Of a DNA stretch of 12,164 bases, positions 6,086 through 12,164 are shown one piece after another. Made by a program: the position numbers and the translations under genes. The notes beneath the pieces were generated by a model. It did no database searches. It was not told the origin of the DNA and was given only the letters and a program-made list of their open reading frames with translations. Source of the stretch: ZCTH02-B3 sp036563895. GTDB lineage: Bacteria; Bacillota; Bacilli; Paenibacillales; Paenibacillaceae. The DNA lies in contig DATCLN010000186.1 of the NCBI GenBank assembly GCA_036563895.1, positions 1 to 12,164 on the forward strand. Direction: 5' to 3'. How positions within the stretch are numbered: the stretch's first letter is position 1; the number at the start of each line of letters is the position of its first letter.

Positions 6086-7489
6086 TCACCGGAAATCGGG
6101 CGGCGTGCGGCGCGCCACGCCGGTCAGGATGGCCGCTTCGATGACCGCCCGGCGTACCTTGGCCACCACGTGTTCGTTGAAAATGCTGGGAATGATGTAG
6201 TGCTCGTTGAGTTCGTGCTCCGTCACCACCGACGCGATGGCCCGCGCCGCGGCCAGCTTGATGGGCTCGTTCACGCAGCGCGCCCGGCAATCCAGGACCC
6301 CCCTGAAAATGCCGGGGAAGGCCAGCACGTTGTTGATCTGGTTGGGATAGTCGCTGCGGCCGGTGGCGAACACCCGCACATGCGGCAGCGCGATGTCGGG
6401 ATCGATCTCGGGATCGGGATTGGCCATGGCGAACACGATGGGATCCGGCGCCATGTTGTGGATGTCTTCCAGGGTGAGCACGCCGGGACGCGAGACACCG
6501 ATGAAGACGTCGGCACCCTTGATCACATCCCGCAGGGCCCCCGGCCTGTCTTCCACCTGGGGCTGGTTCGCCAGCCATTGCCACATGGGGTTGTCGTATG
6601 TGCCGCCGCGGACGATGGCGCCGTCCTTGTCCACCGGGACAAGATGCCGGACCCCCGCGCCCAGCAGCATCTTGCAGATGGACACGCCCGCGGCGCCGAC
6701 GCCGTTGACGACCACGCGGATCCGGTCCATGCGCTTGCCGACGACCTTCAGGGCGTTGATGAGCCCGGCGGTCACCACGATGGCGGTGCCGTGCTGGTCG
6801 TCGTGAAAGACGGGAATGTCCAGTTCCTCCGACAGCCGCTGCTCAATCTCGAAGCAGCGCGGCGCGGCGATGTCTTCCAGGTTGATGCCGCCGAAGATGG
6901 GGCTGATGGCCTTGACGATGCGGATGATTTCTTCCGTGTCGGTGGTATCCAGGCAAATCGGAAAAGCGTCCACGCCGGCCAGCTGCTTGAACAGCATCGC
7001 CTTCCCTTCCATCACGGGCGCGGCGGCGTACGGCCCGACGTTGCCGAGGCCGAGCACCGCCGTGCCGTCGGTGACCACGGCGATGGTGTTCCGTTTGATC
7101 GTCAAGGAGTACGCTTTGTTGCGGTCCTCGTGGATGGCCATGGCCACCTTCGCCACGCCGGGCGTATACACCCGCGACAGGTCTTCCCGGTTCTTGATGG
7201 GCACCGTCGGCTGGATGGAAATCTTGCCGCCCAGGTGCACCAGGAACGTCCGGTCGGACACGTTGATGAGCTTGATGCCGTCCAGGCTGCGCAGCGATTC
7301 CACCACCCGGGAAGAAGCCGATTCGCTCACTTCCACGGTGATGTCCCGCACGGATTCCTTCGGGCCCGAACGGATGACGTCGATGGAGATGATGTCTCCG
7401 CCCGCGTTGCTGATGGCGGAGGCCACGTCCCCAAAGGTCACTTTTTCATGGTTCAGCTCCACCCGGGCAATGATGCTCGTTTTTGCCAA
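6086..7489 (-). CDS. Malic enzyme with N-terminal ACT domain
   Basis: Oxidatively decarboxylates malate to pyruvate with NAD or NADP, in the cytoplasm. 467 residues. Residues 4-82 form an ACT-type regulatory domain (IIARVELNHEKVTFGDVA, DIISIDVIRSG). The catalytic part follows: Y108 in SRVYTPGVAKV, K163 in VMEGKAMLFK, metal ligands E205 and D206 in GGINLEDIAAPRCFEIE and D230/D231 in VFHDDQHGTA. The nucleotide loop is VNGVGAAGVS (261-270). I chose the TTG at 7489, because AGGGGG lies seven bases before it and MAKTSIIAR is the expected family beginning. The longer in-frame ATGs at 7558 and 7546 lack a ribosome binding site and fall at or before the predicted transcription start. Cofactor preference cannot be read with certainty. 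It follows the lut genes but is separated from them by a terminator. Confidence 0.93.
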   Translation of the reverse strand: MAKTSIIARVELNHEKVTFGDVASAISNAGGDIISIDVIRSGPKESVRDITVEVSESASSRVVESLRSLDGIKLINVSDRTFLVHLGGKISIQPTVPIKNREDLSRVYTPGVAKVAMAIHEDRNKAYSLTIKRNTIAVVTDGTAVLGLGNVGPYAAAPVMEGKAMLFKQLAGVDAFPICLDTTDTEEIIRIVKAISPIFGGINLEDIAAPRCFEIEQRLSEELDIPVFHDDQHGTAIVVTAGLINALKVVGKRMDRIRVVVNGVGAAGVSICKMLLGAGVRHLVPVDKDGAIVRGGTYDNPMWQWLANQPQVEDRPGALRDVIKGADVFIGVSRPGVLTLEDIHNMAPDPIVFAMANPDPEIDPDIALPHVRVFATGRSDYPNQINNVLAFPGIFRGVLDCRARCVNEPIKLAAARAIASVVTEHELNEHYIIPSIFNEHVVAKVRRAVIEAAILTGVARRTPPDFR

Positions 7490-7553
7490 ATCCGTTCCCC
7501 CTGCCTGATTCTTTATTTCTTCCACGGCTGCCGATGCCGTGTCCATGACTATC

Positions 7554-7582
7554 ATCATAACACAAATCCCCGCTCCTGTGAG
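7554..7582 (-). promoter_or_regulatory. Candidate promoter of the malic enzyme gene
   Basis: Minus strand: CTCACA (7582-7577, four of six -35 bases), 17 bases, TATGAT (7559-7554, five of six). Transcription would begin near 7547, which supports the TTG start at 7489. The -35 lies inside the preceding terminator hairpin. Confidence 0.45.
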
Positions 7583-7606
7583 CGGGAAACGCTCCCTTGA
7601 GCGGGG
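7568..7606 (-). terminator. Nested-hairpin terminator of the rha-lut operon
   Basis: Outer stem CCCCGCTC (7568-7575 on plus) with GAGCGGGG (7599-7606), 8 bp perfect. Inside it is a second stem GAGCG/CGCTC (7580-7584 with 7590-7594). On the minus strand it is followed by ATTTGTGTT, a weak T-rich stretch. It lies 24 bases after the lutC stop. The four arms are variants of one GAGCGGG word. Confidence 0.65.
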
Positions 7607-7629
7607 AAATCAAAAGGGTTTTTCGTGGC

Positions 7630-8361
7630 TCACATGTCCACGATCAGGGCGTAGACGATACCCGGCCCGTGCACGCCGATGGTGAGGTCGTTCTCGATGT
7701 CCGCGGAGCGGCTCGGACCGGAAATGAAGTGGATGCCCGCCGGCAAGGCTTCCCGGCCTGTTTCGTCGAAGCGGGACAGCACCTCGCCCAGCCGCGTATA
7801 CAGCCGGCCTGTCGGCACGATCGCCGCCAGGGCCGGCGGCAGGAGGCTGACGGAACGGCCCTTGCCCCGCGCGGAAAGCGTCACGATGGAGGCGGTGTGG
7901 GCAACGGCGAAATCCGCCAGGATGACGCCCAGGCCGGCGCCGGCCGCACGGGCGATCCAATCCTCCGCCGGATCGTCGTTCCAGACCCGCACCTCCACGC
8001 CGGAAAGCAGCGATTCGAGGCCGAGGCCGGCCAGCAGCGGTTCGTCCTGGCGGATCACGGCGGAGACGCCGAGCTCCCGCGCCCTGTCCGCGATGAAGCG
8101 CGCCGCTTCCTCCAGGCCGGAAAGCCGGAAGGCGTGCCCGCCCGCGGCCTGGAAGTTGGCGATGAAACGCGCGATCCGTTCCTCCGGGGACAGCTCATAT
8201 TCCTTCCAAAAGTCCGGCGCGCCGCGGAACGGATGGGGCGGGGGCTCCGTCACCCGCGGGCGTCCCAGTTTCGCGGCGAGGCGTTCGAGGAACGCCTGCT
8301 GTTTGCGGCGCGACTCGGCATCCAGTTCGGCCAGCCATTGCCGGTAAGCGTCATCCGCCAT
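7630..8361 (-). CDS. lutC: L-lactate utilisation protein LutC (LUD domain)
   Basis: Third subunit of the LutABC iron-sulfur lactate oxidase system (also called LldG/YkgG), which oxidises L-lactate to pyruvate in the cytoplasm or at the membrane face. 243 residues, usual for the family. A LUD fold covers roughly residues 65-243, with the diagnostic end ISGPSRSADIENDLTIGVHGP (213-233). The inner part GLGVILADFAVAHTASIVTL (143-162) corresponds to the similar segment of LutB. The start codon lies inside the end of lutB (11-base overlap), with GGGGAG just upstream, so the two are translationally coupled. It is the last gene of the operon; a terminator follows. Confidence 0.95.
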   Translation of the reverse strand: MADDAYRQWLAELDAESRRKQQAFLERLAAKLGRPRVTEPPPHPFRGAPDFWKEYELSPEERIARFIANFQAAGGHAFRLSGLEEAARFIADRARELGVSAVIRQDEPLLAGLGLESLLSGVEVRVWNDDPAEDWIARAAGAGLGVILADFAVAHTASIVTLSARGKGRSVSLLPPALAAIVPTGRLYTRLGEVLSRFDETGREALPAGIHFISGPSRSADIENDLTIGVHGPGIVYALIVDM

Positions 8362-9886
8362 TCCGCTCCCCGCCTCCTTCCGTCTCCCTGCTTCGCTTCC
8401 GCCGCCGCAGCGCTTCTTCCAGCCGCTGGCGCACGACGGGGGCCGCGGGGGCCAATTCCCGTTCCAGCTCCCGCTGCAGGCTCGCCCAGCGTTCGCGGAA
8501 CGGCTCCCCGGCCGGGGCGGGGAACACGCGGTGACGGGTCCAGCCCGCCAGCGGTCCGATCCGGGCCCGGATGACCCCGTCCCGCGCGAAGGGCTTCAGG
8601 GCCAGACGGCCCAGCCGCAGCGCCCTTTTCAGCCGTCCGGCGTCGCCCATGACGGCCGCGTACGTTTTCATGGCGAGCGCCTCCGGGCGCTTCGCGTATC
8701 CGGCTTCCACCTTGCGGCGGCGCAGGGAGACCAGCATGTCGTGCAGCGGAATCTTCACCGGGCAGGCTTCGGCGCAGGCGCCGCACAGGCTGGAAGCGTC
8801 GGCGACGTCGTCCCATTCGGCGACGTTTTTCCGGAAAGCCGGCTTGAGCACCGCGCCGATGGGCCCGGTGTAGGTGCCGCCGTAGGCGTGGCCGCCGATG
8901 TGGCGGTACACCGGGCAGACGTTCAGGCAGGCGCCGCAGCGGATGCAGTTGAGGAGCTCCTGGAACTCGGGATCGCCCAGCTGCAGGGAGCGGCCGTTGT
9001 CCACGATGACGATGTGCAGCTCTTCCGGCCCGTCGCCGTCGCCAGGGCGCCGCGGGCCCGAGATGCCGGACATGTACACGGTGAGCCGCTGGCCGGTGGC
9101 GGAGCGCGGCAGCAGCGTCGCCATGACTTCCAGATCGGCCCAGGTGGGGATGATCCGCTCCATGCCCATCAGCGTGATCTGCGTCTTCGGCACGGTGCTG
9201 ACCATCCGCGCGTTGCCCTCGTTTTCGAACACCACGATGGAACCGGTTTCGGCGATGGCGAAGTTGCAGCCGGTCATGCCGATGTCCGCGGTGAGGAACA
9301 CCTCCCGCAGCCTCCGCCGGACAAAGGCGGCCAGCGAAGGCGTGTCCGTCGGCAGCTCCTCCCCGGCCTCCCGGGAGAGCAGATCGGCAACCTGGCGGCG
9401 GGTTTTGTGGATGGATGGAATGATGATGTGCGAAGGCGTTTCGCCGGCCAGCTGGATGATGTATTCGCCCAGGTCGGTTTCGATGGCCTGCACGCCGATG
9501 TCTTCCAGGGCCTTGTTCAAATGCAGCTCTTCCGTGACCATCGACTTCGACTTGGCGACGGCGCGGGCCCCTTTCCGTTCCGCGATGGCCTGCACGATCC
9601 GCACCGCTTCCTCCGCCGTCTCCGCGAAATGGACGTGGGCCCCGTTCGCCCGGGCGTTCTCGGCAAATTGATTCAGATAGTAATCCAGATGGGCGATGGT
9701 GTGGGACCGGATCTGCCTCCCCCGCTCCCGCCACGCTTCCCAGTTGCCCTGATCCTGCGCCGCCTGCAGCCTGGCGCTGCGAAGCCGGTCCGTCGTGAAG
9801 CGGACCGCCTGGCGCAGGAAGTCGTCCCGCAGGGCCTTTTCCGCCCGTTGCTTCACCGTTTTGGCCGCCGTTTCCGCCGCGCTCAT
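8351..9886 (-). CDS. lutB: L-lactate utilisation iron-sulfur protein LutB
   Basis: Iron-sulfur electron-transfer subunit of LutABC (LldF/YkgF). 511 residues. Residues 60-300 are a LUD domain (AKSKSMVTEELHLNKALE, FLTADIGMTGCNFAIAETG). Then come two ferredoxin-type cysteine sets: C314, C317, C320, C324 in CIRCGACLNVCP, and C368, C371, C375 in LCGACAEACP. A basic, Arg-rich C-terminal tail is longer than needed for the fold. The ATG at 9886 overlaps the lutA stop as ATGA and has GGGGTGAG upstream. An in-frame start 96 bases further up would lie inside lutA and is not credible. Downstream it overlaps lutC by 11 bases. Confidence 0.96.
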   Translation of the reverse strand: MSAAETAAKTVKQRAEKALRDDFLRQAVRFTTDRLRSARLQAAQDQGNWEAWRERGRQIRSHTIAHLDYYLNQFAENARANGAHVHFAETAEEAVRIVQAIAERKGARAVAKSKSMVTEELHLNKALEDIGVQAIETDLGEYIIQLAGETPSHIIIPSIHKTRRQVADLLSREAGEELPTDTPSLAAFVRRRLREVFLTADIGMTGCNFAIAETGSIVVFENEGNARMVSTVPKTQITLMGMERIIPTWADLEVMATLLPRSATGQRLTVYMSGISGPRRPGDGDGPEELHIVIVDNGRSLQLGDPEFQELLNCIRCGACLNVCPVYRHIGGHAYGGTYTGPIGAVLKPAFRKNVAEWDDVADASSLCGACAEACPVKIPLHDMLVSLRRRKVEAGYAKRPEALAMKTYAAVMGDAGRLKRALRLGRLALKPFARDGVIRARIGPLAGWTRHRVFPAPAGEPFRERWASLQRELERELAPAAPVVRQRLEEALRRRKRSRETEGGGERNGG

Positions 9887-10614
9887 GCCCCGCTCACCCC
9901 TTCGTACAAGAGTTCCGCCAGGTGCAGGACCCTGAGCGGCCGGCCGCGGTGCCTCAGATGCCCGCCGATGTTCATGAGGCACCCCATGTCCGAACCGGTC
10001 AGCACCTCGGCCTCGGTTTCCAGCACGTGATCCGCTTTCTCGGCGACCATGGCGCCGGAGATGTCGGACATTTTGACGGAAAAGGTGCCGCCAAAGCCGC
10101 AGCAGTCTTCCGCGTACGGCAGCGGCACCAGCTCCAGGCCGGCCACGTTGCGCAGCAGCCGCTCCGGCTCGTCGCGGACGCCGAGCAGGCGGCTGCCGTG
10201 GCAGGACGGGTGGTACGTCACCTTGTGCGGGAACTTCGCGCCCAGATCGTCAATCCCCAGCACGTCCACGAAAAACTGCGCGAACTCGTAAGTTTTCCCG
10301 CAAAGCTCTTCGGCCCTGGCCAGGGCGGCCGGGTCGTCGCGGAACAGCTCCCGATAGCGGTGCAGCATGTGGACGCAGGAGCCGGACGGGGACACGACGA
10401 AATCGCTGTCCCCGAAGGCGTCAAGCAGCGTCCTCGCGGCGGCGCGGGCTTCTTCCCAGTAGCCGCTGTTGAAAGCGGGCTGGCCGCAGCACGTCTGGGC
10501 GGACGGAAAATCCGTCCGGATGCCGTGGCGGGCCAGCAGGCGGACCATCGCCTCCCCGACCCTCGGATAAAAAGCGTCACAGAGGCAGGTAATGAACAGC
10601 GAGACCTTCATCAT
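9883..10614 (-). CDS. lutA: L-lactate utilisation protein LutA (CCG-domain subunit)
   Basis: Cysteine-rich subunit of LutABC (LldE/YkgE), expected to hold an iron-sulfur or heterodisulfide-reductase-type site. 243 residues. Two CCG domains: C10 and C12 with CCGQPAFNSGY (C42, C43, and C80 in PSGSC), then C138 in HPSCHGSRLL with CCGFGGTFSVKM (C171, C172) and C212 in DMGCLMNIGG. Two adjacent ATGs, 10614 and 10611, follow AGGAG; the second has the more usual eight-base spacing, so the protein may be one residue shorter. It begins 13 bases after the regulator gene stop, which puts it in the same transcript as rhaB and the regulator. Confidence 0.96.
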   Translation of the reverse strand: MMKVSLFITCLCDAFYPRVGEAMVRLLARHGIRTDFPSAQTCCGQPAFNSGYWEEARAAARTLLDAFGDSDFVVSPSGSCVHMLHRYRELFRDDPAALARAEELCGKTYEFAQFFVDVLGIDDLGAKFPHKVTYHPSCHGSRLLGVRDEPERLLRNVAGLELVPLPYAEDCCGFGGTFSVKMSDISGAMVAEKADHVLETEAEVLTGSDMGCLMNIGGHLRHRGRPLRVLHLAELLYEGVSGA

Positions 10615-10627
10615 GCGAGCTCCTCTC

Positions 10628-11446
10628 TCAGACGGCGATGATCCTGATCCCCAGAGCGGCAAAGGGTGCGCGCGCCTCTTCCGGAAAACGGCTGTCGGTG
10701 ATGATCTGGCCCACGCGGTCCATCGTGGCAAAACGCGCAAACGCCTGCACGCCGAACTTGCTGGCGTCGGCCAGGAGGATGATCTCGTCGGCGATTTCGG
10801 CCATTTTTTGCTTGATCCTCGCCTGCAGCTCGTTGGATTCGCTGAGGCCGTAATCCGGGTGCACCCCCTTGCAGGACAGAAACGCCTTGTTCACATGAAA
10901 TTCCTCCAGCGAACGCTCGGCCAGCGGGCCGACGTAGGACAGCGAACGGTACGCCAGCAGGCCGCCGGTGGAAATCACCCGGATGCGTTCCTTGCCGCCG
11001 AGCTCCACGGCCGCCTTGACCGAATTGGTCAGCACCGTCAGCGGCACATCCGGCAGGATGCGCGCCATGTACCAGGCGGTCGTGCTGGCGTCCAGCAGAA
11101 TCCGGTCATGCGGACGGACGAGCTTCACCGCTTCCGCCGCGATGCGCTTCTTCTCCTCCGCGTTGGTGATTTCCCGCTCGCTGAAGGGAATTTCGGGCTG
11201 GGATTGCTCCCTGACGCTGACGGCGCCGCCGTGGGAACGGCGCAGCCGTCCTTCTTCCTCCAGCCGGTCCAGGTCGCGGCGGATCGTTTCCTCGGTCACC
11301 CCGAGCAGCTCGCTCAGTTCGGAAACCCGAATGCCGCCGCGCTCGTTGACCAGTTCCACGATTTTTTCGTGACGCTCCGCCGCCAGCAAAGCCTGCCTTC
11401 CGCGGCGGGCCGGCTCCAGCGCCGGGCTTCCCGCTTGCCGCTTCAT
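10628..11446 (-). CDS. rhaR: DeoR-family transcriptional repressor, probable RhaR
   Basis: 272 residues. Residues 24-76 form a DeoR-type winged HTH (RHEKIVELVNERGGIRVSEL, then LLGVTEETIRRDLDRLEEEG). Residues 90-265 form the DeoR sugar-phosphate sensor domain (DASTTAWYMA, LTNSVKAAVEL, GGLLAYRSLSYVG, LADASKFG). The ATG at 11446 has GGAGG six bases upstream; a longer open frame reaching 11620 overlaps rhaB and is not supported. It lies 104 bases after a rhamnulokinase gene and 13 bases before lutA. B. subtilis also has a DeoR-family RhaR encoded beside its rhamnulokinase, so the inferred effector is a rhamnose intermediate such as rhamnulose-1-phosphate. That link is from context; the DeoR family is certain. 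Confidence 0.88.
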   Translation of the reverse strand: MKRQAGSPALEPARRGRQALLAAERHEKIVELVNERGGIRVSELSELLGVTEETIRRDLDRLEEEGRLRRSHGGAVSVREQSQPEIPFSEREITNAEEKKRIAAEAVKLVRPHDRILLDASTTAWYMARILPDVPLTVLTNSVKAAVELGGKERIRVISTGGLLAYRSLSYVGPLAERSLEEFHVNKAFLSCKGVHPDYGLSESNELQARIKQKMAEIADEIILLADASKFGVQAFARFATMDRVGQIITDSRFPEEARAPFAALGIRIIAV

Positions 11447-11550
11447 GGATGGCCTCCTTCCGTGATGCGATTCGCTTCGGCCAAAACTCTTCTTCGGCCG
11501 TCGCGCCTTGCCTTCTTTTCGAGATTCAGGCCGCCTTTGCCGCCCCGCCT

Positions 11551-12164
11551 TCAATCCGCCCCGGGCCCGGCCGTCCCGAGCCCGGTGATCCGGCAAAAGC
11601 GGCCGTAGGCGTCCTCCCACAGGGACGTGTCGGCCGGTTCATAGACGGCGACGGGGAACGACGCCGCGATGACGCGGCGCGCTTCCTGAATGTCGGCCAG
11701 CTCGCCGGACGTGATCCACTGGACGGCCAGATTGCCGATGCCGCTGCCTTCCTCCGGCCCGGCCCAGACGGGGCGTCCGATGGCGTTGGCCGTCCACTGG
11801 CAGAGGAGCGGATTGCGGATGCCGCCGCCCACCATGTGAAGGCCCGGAAACGACTTGCCCGACAGCCGTTCGGTCATCTCCAGCACGTACCGGTACTTGA
11901 GGGCCAGGCTTTCCAGAATGCAGCGGACGAACGCACCCGCGTCCTCCGGCGGCCGCTGCCCCGTGCGCAGGGCGTACCGGCGGATGCGGTCCGGCATGTC
12001 CCCCGGCGGCAGGAACATCCCGTCGTCCGGATCGATGAAGCAGGCGAAGGCCGGCGCCTTCCCCGCCAGCCCCACCAGCTCTTCGTACGAATGCGACGCG
12101 CCCCGCCGCTCCCATTCCCGCCTGCACTCCTGCAGGATCCACAGGCCCATGACGTTGCGCAGGT
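11551..12164 (-). CDS. rhaB: Rhamnulokinase, C-terminal part (start outside window)
   Basis: FGGY-family sugar kinase; phosphorylates L-rhamnulose at O1 with ATP. The last 203 codons are present, about 40 percent of a usual 470-490. Visible marks are LRNVMGLWILQECRREWE at the break-in point, a PDDGMFLPPGDMPDRI segment, then the nucleotide-binding end HMVGGGIRNPLLCQWTANAI and GPEEGSGIGNLAVQW. The RNVMGLW...QECRR and GGGIRN patterns favour rhamnulokinase over xylulokinase or glycerol kinase; fuculokinase remains possible. It is the first gene seen of the minus-strand run into the regulator and lutABC. The 104-base gap after it shows no clear hairpin. Confidence 0.87.
   Translation of the reverse strand, partial: LRNVMGLWILQECRREWERRGASHSYEELVGLAGKAPAFACFIDPDDGMFLPPGDMPDRIRRYALRTGQRPPEDAGAFVRCILESLALKYRYVLEMTERLSGKSFPGLHMVGGGIRNPLLCQWTANAIGRPVWAGPEEGSGIGNLAVQWITSGELADIQEARRVIAASFPVAVYEPADTSLWEDAYGRFCRITGLGTAGPGAD

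Noticed and set aside
5993..7600. 535-codon plus-strand frame across the malic enzyme gene
   Set aside because: Antisense shadow of a clear malic enzyme; it also crosses two terminators and has no family features.
8531..10030. 499-codon plus-strand frame across lutB and lutA
   Set aside because: Antisense shadow of lutB; same compositional bias, no start signals.
11447..11620. Longer N-terminus of the DeoR regulator
   Set aside because: It would overlap the rhaB end and is Arg-rich non-family sequence; the ATG at 11446 has a strong GGAGG.

Overview
This window is high-GC DNA (clearly GC-rich genes with a few AT-rich gaps) that looks like a chromosome segment of a member of the Bacillota, class Bacilli, most likely Paenibacillaceae or a close relative. 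This rests on GlpX, LutABC, a GH51 arabinofuranosidase, a copper-amine-oxidase-N (stalk) domain fused to a GHL10 hydrolase, purine-rich ribosome binding sites, and several TTG starts. I saw no phage, IS, CRISPR, tRNA or rRNA sequence.

Layout. Positions 1-760 (minus) hold the first 253 residues of class II fructose-1,6-bisphosphatase GlpX, preceded by an AT-rich promoter gap. Positions 934-1251 (minus) hold a decayed 3' fragment of a fumarylacetoacetase gene. Positions 1305-2873 (minus) encode a secreted GHL10-type glycoside hydrolase with a stalk domain. The 390-bp divergent gap 2874-3264 carries two AraR-like operators 43 bp apart, a candidate minus promoter, and an intrinsic terminator in the leader of the GHL10 gene. 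Positions 3265-4776 (plus) encode an intracellular GH51 alpha-L-arabinofuranosidase. Positions 5093-6020 (plus) hold an unrecognised lipoprotein and a small membrane protein whose 5' end looks truncated. A bidirectional terminator at 6026-6067 separates these from a converging ACT-domain malic enzyme (6086-7489, minus).

The right part (12164 down to 7630, all minus) is one tight gene run: rhamnulokinase (3' part), a DeoR-family regulator (probable RhaR), then lutA, lutB and lutC, closed by a nested-hairpin terminator at 7568-7606. Rhamnose breakdown yields dihydroxyacetone phosphate and L-lactaldehyde. If the lactaldehyde is oxidised to lactate, LutABC would carry it to pyruvate, which explains the linkage.

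Together with arabinofuranosidase this suggests use of plant pectin-type sugars (arabinan side chains plus rhamnose). Malic enzyme and GlpX belong to the neighbouring C3/C4 and gluconeogenic part of metabolism. The most useful unusual points are the rha-lut operon, the paired AraR boxes, the attenuator-like leader, the fumarylacetoacetase remnant, and the unexplained lipoprotein/membrane pair. Nothing here proves a wholly new system.
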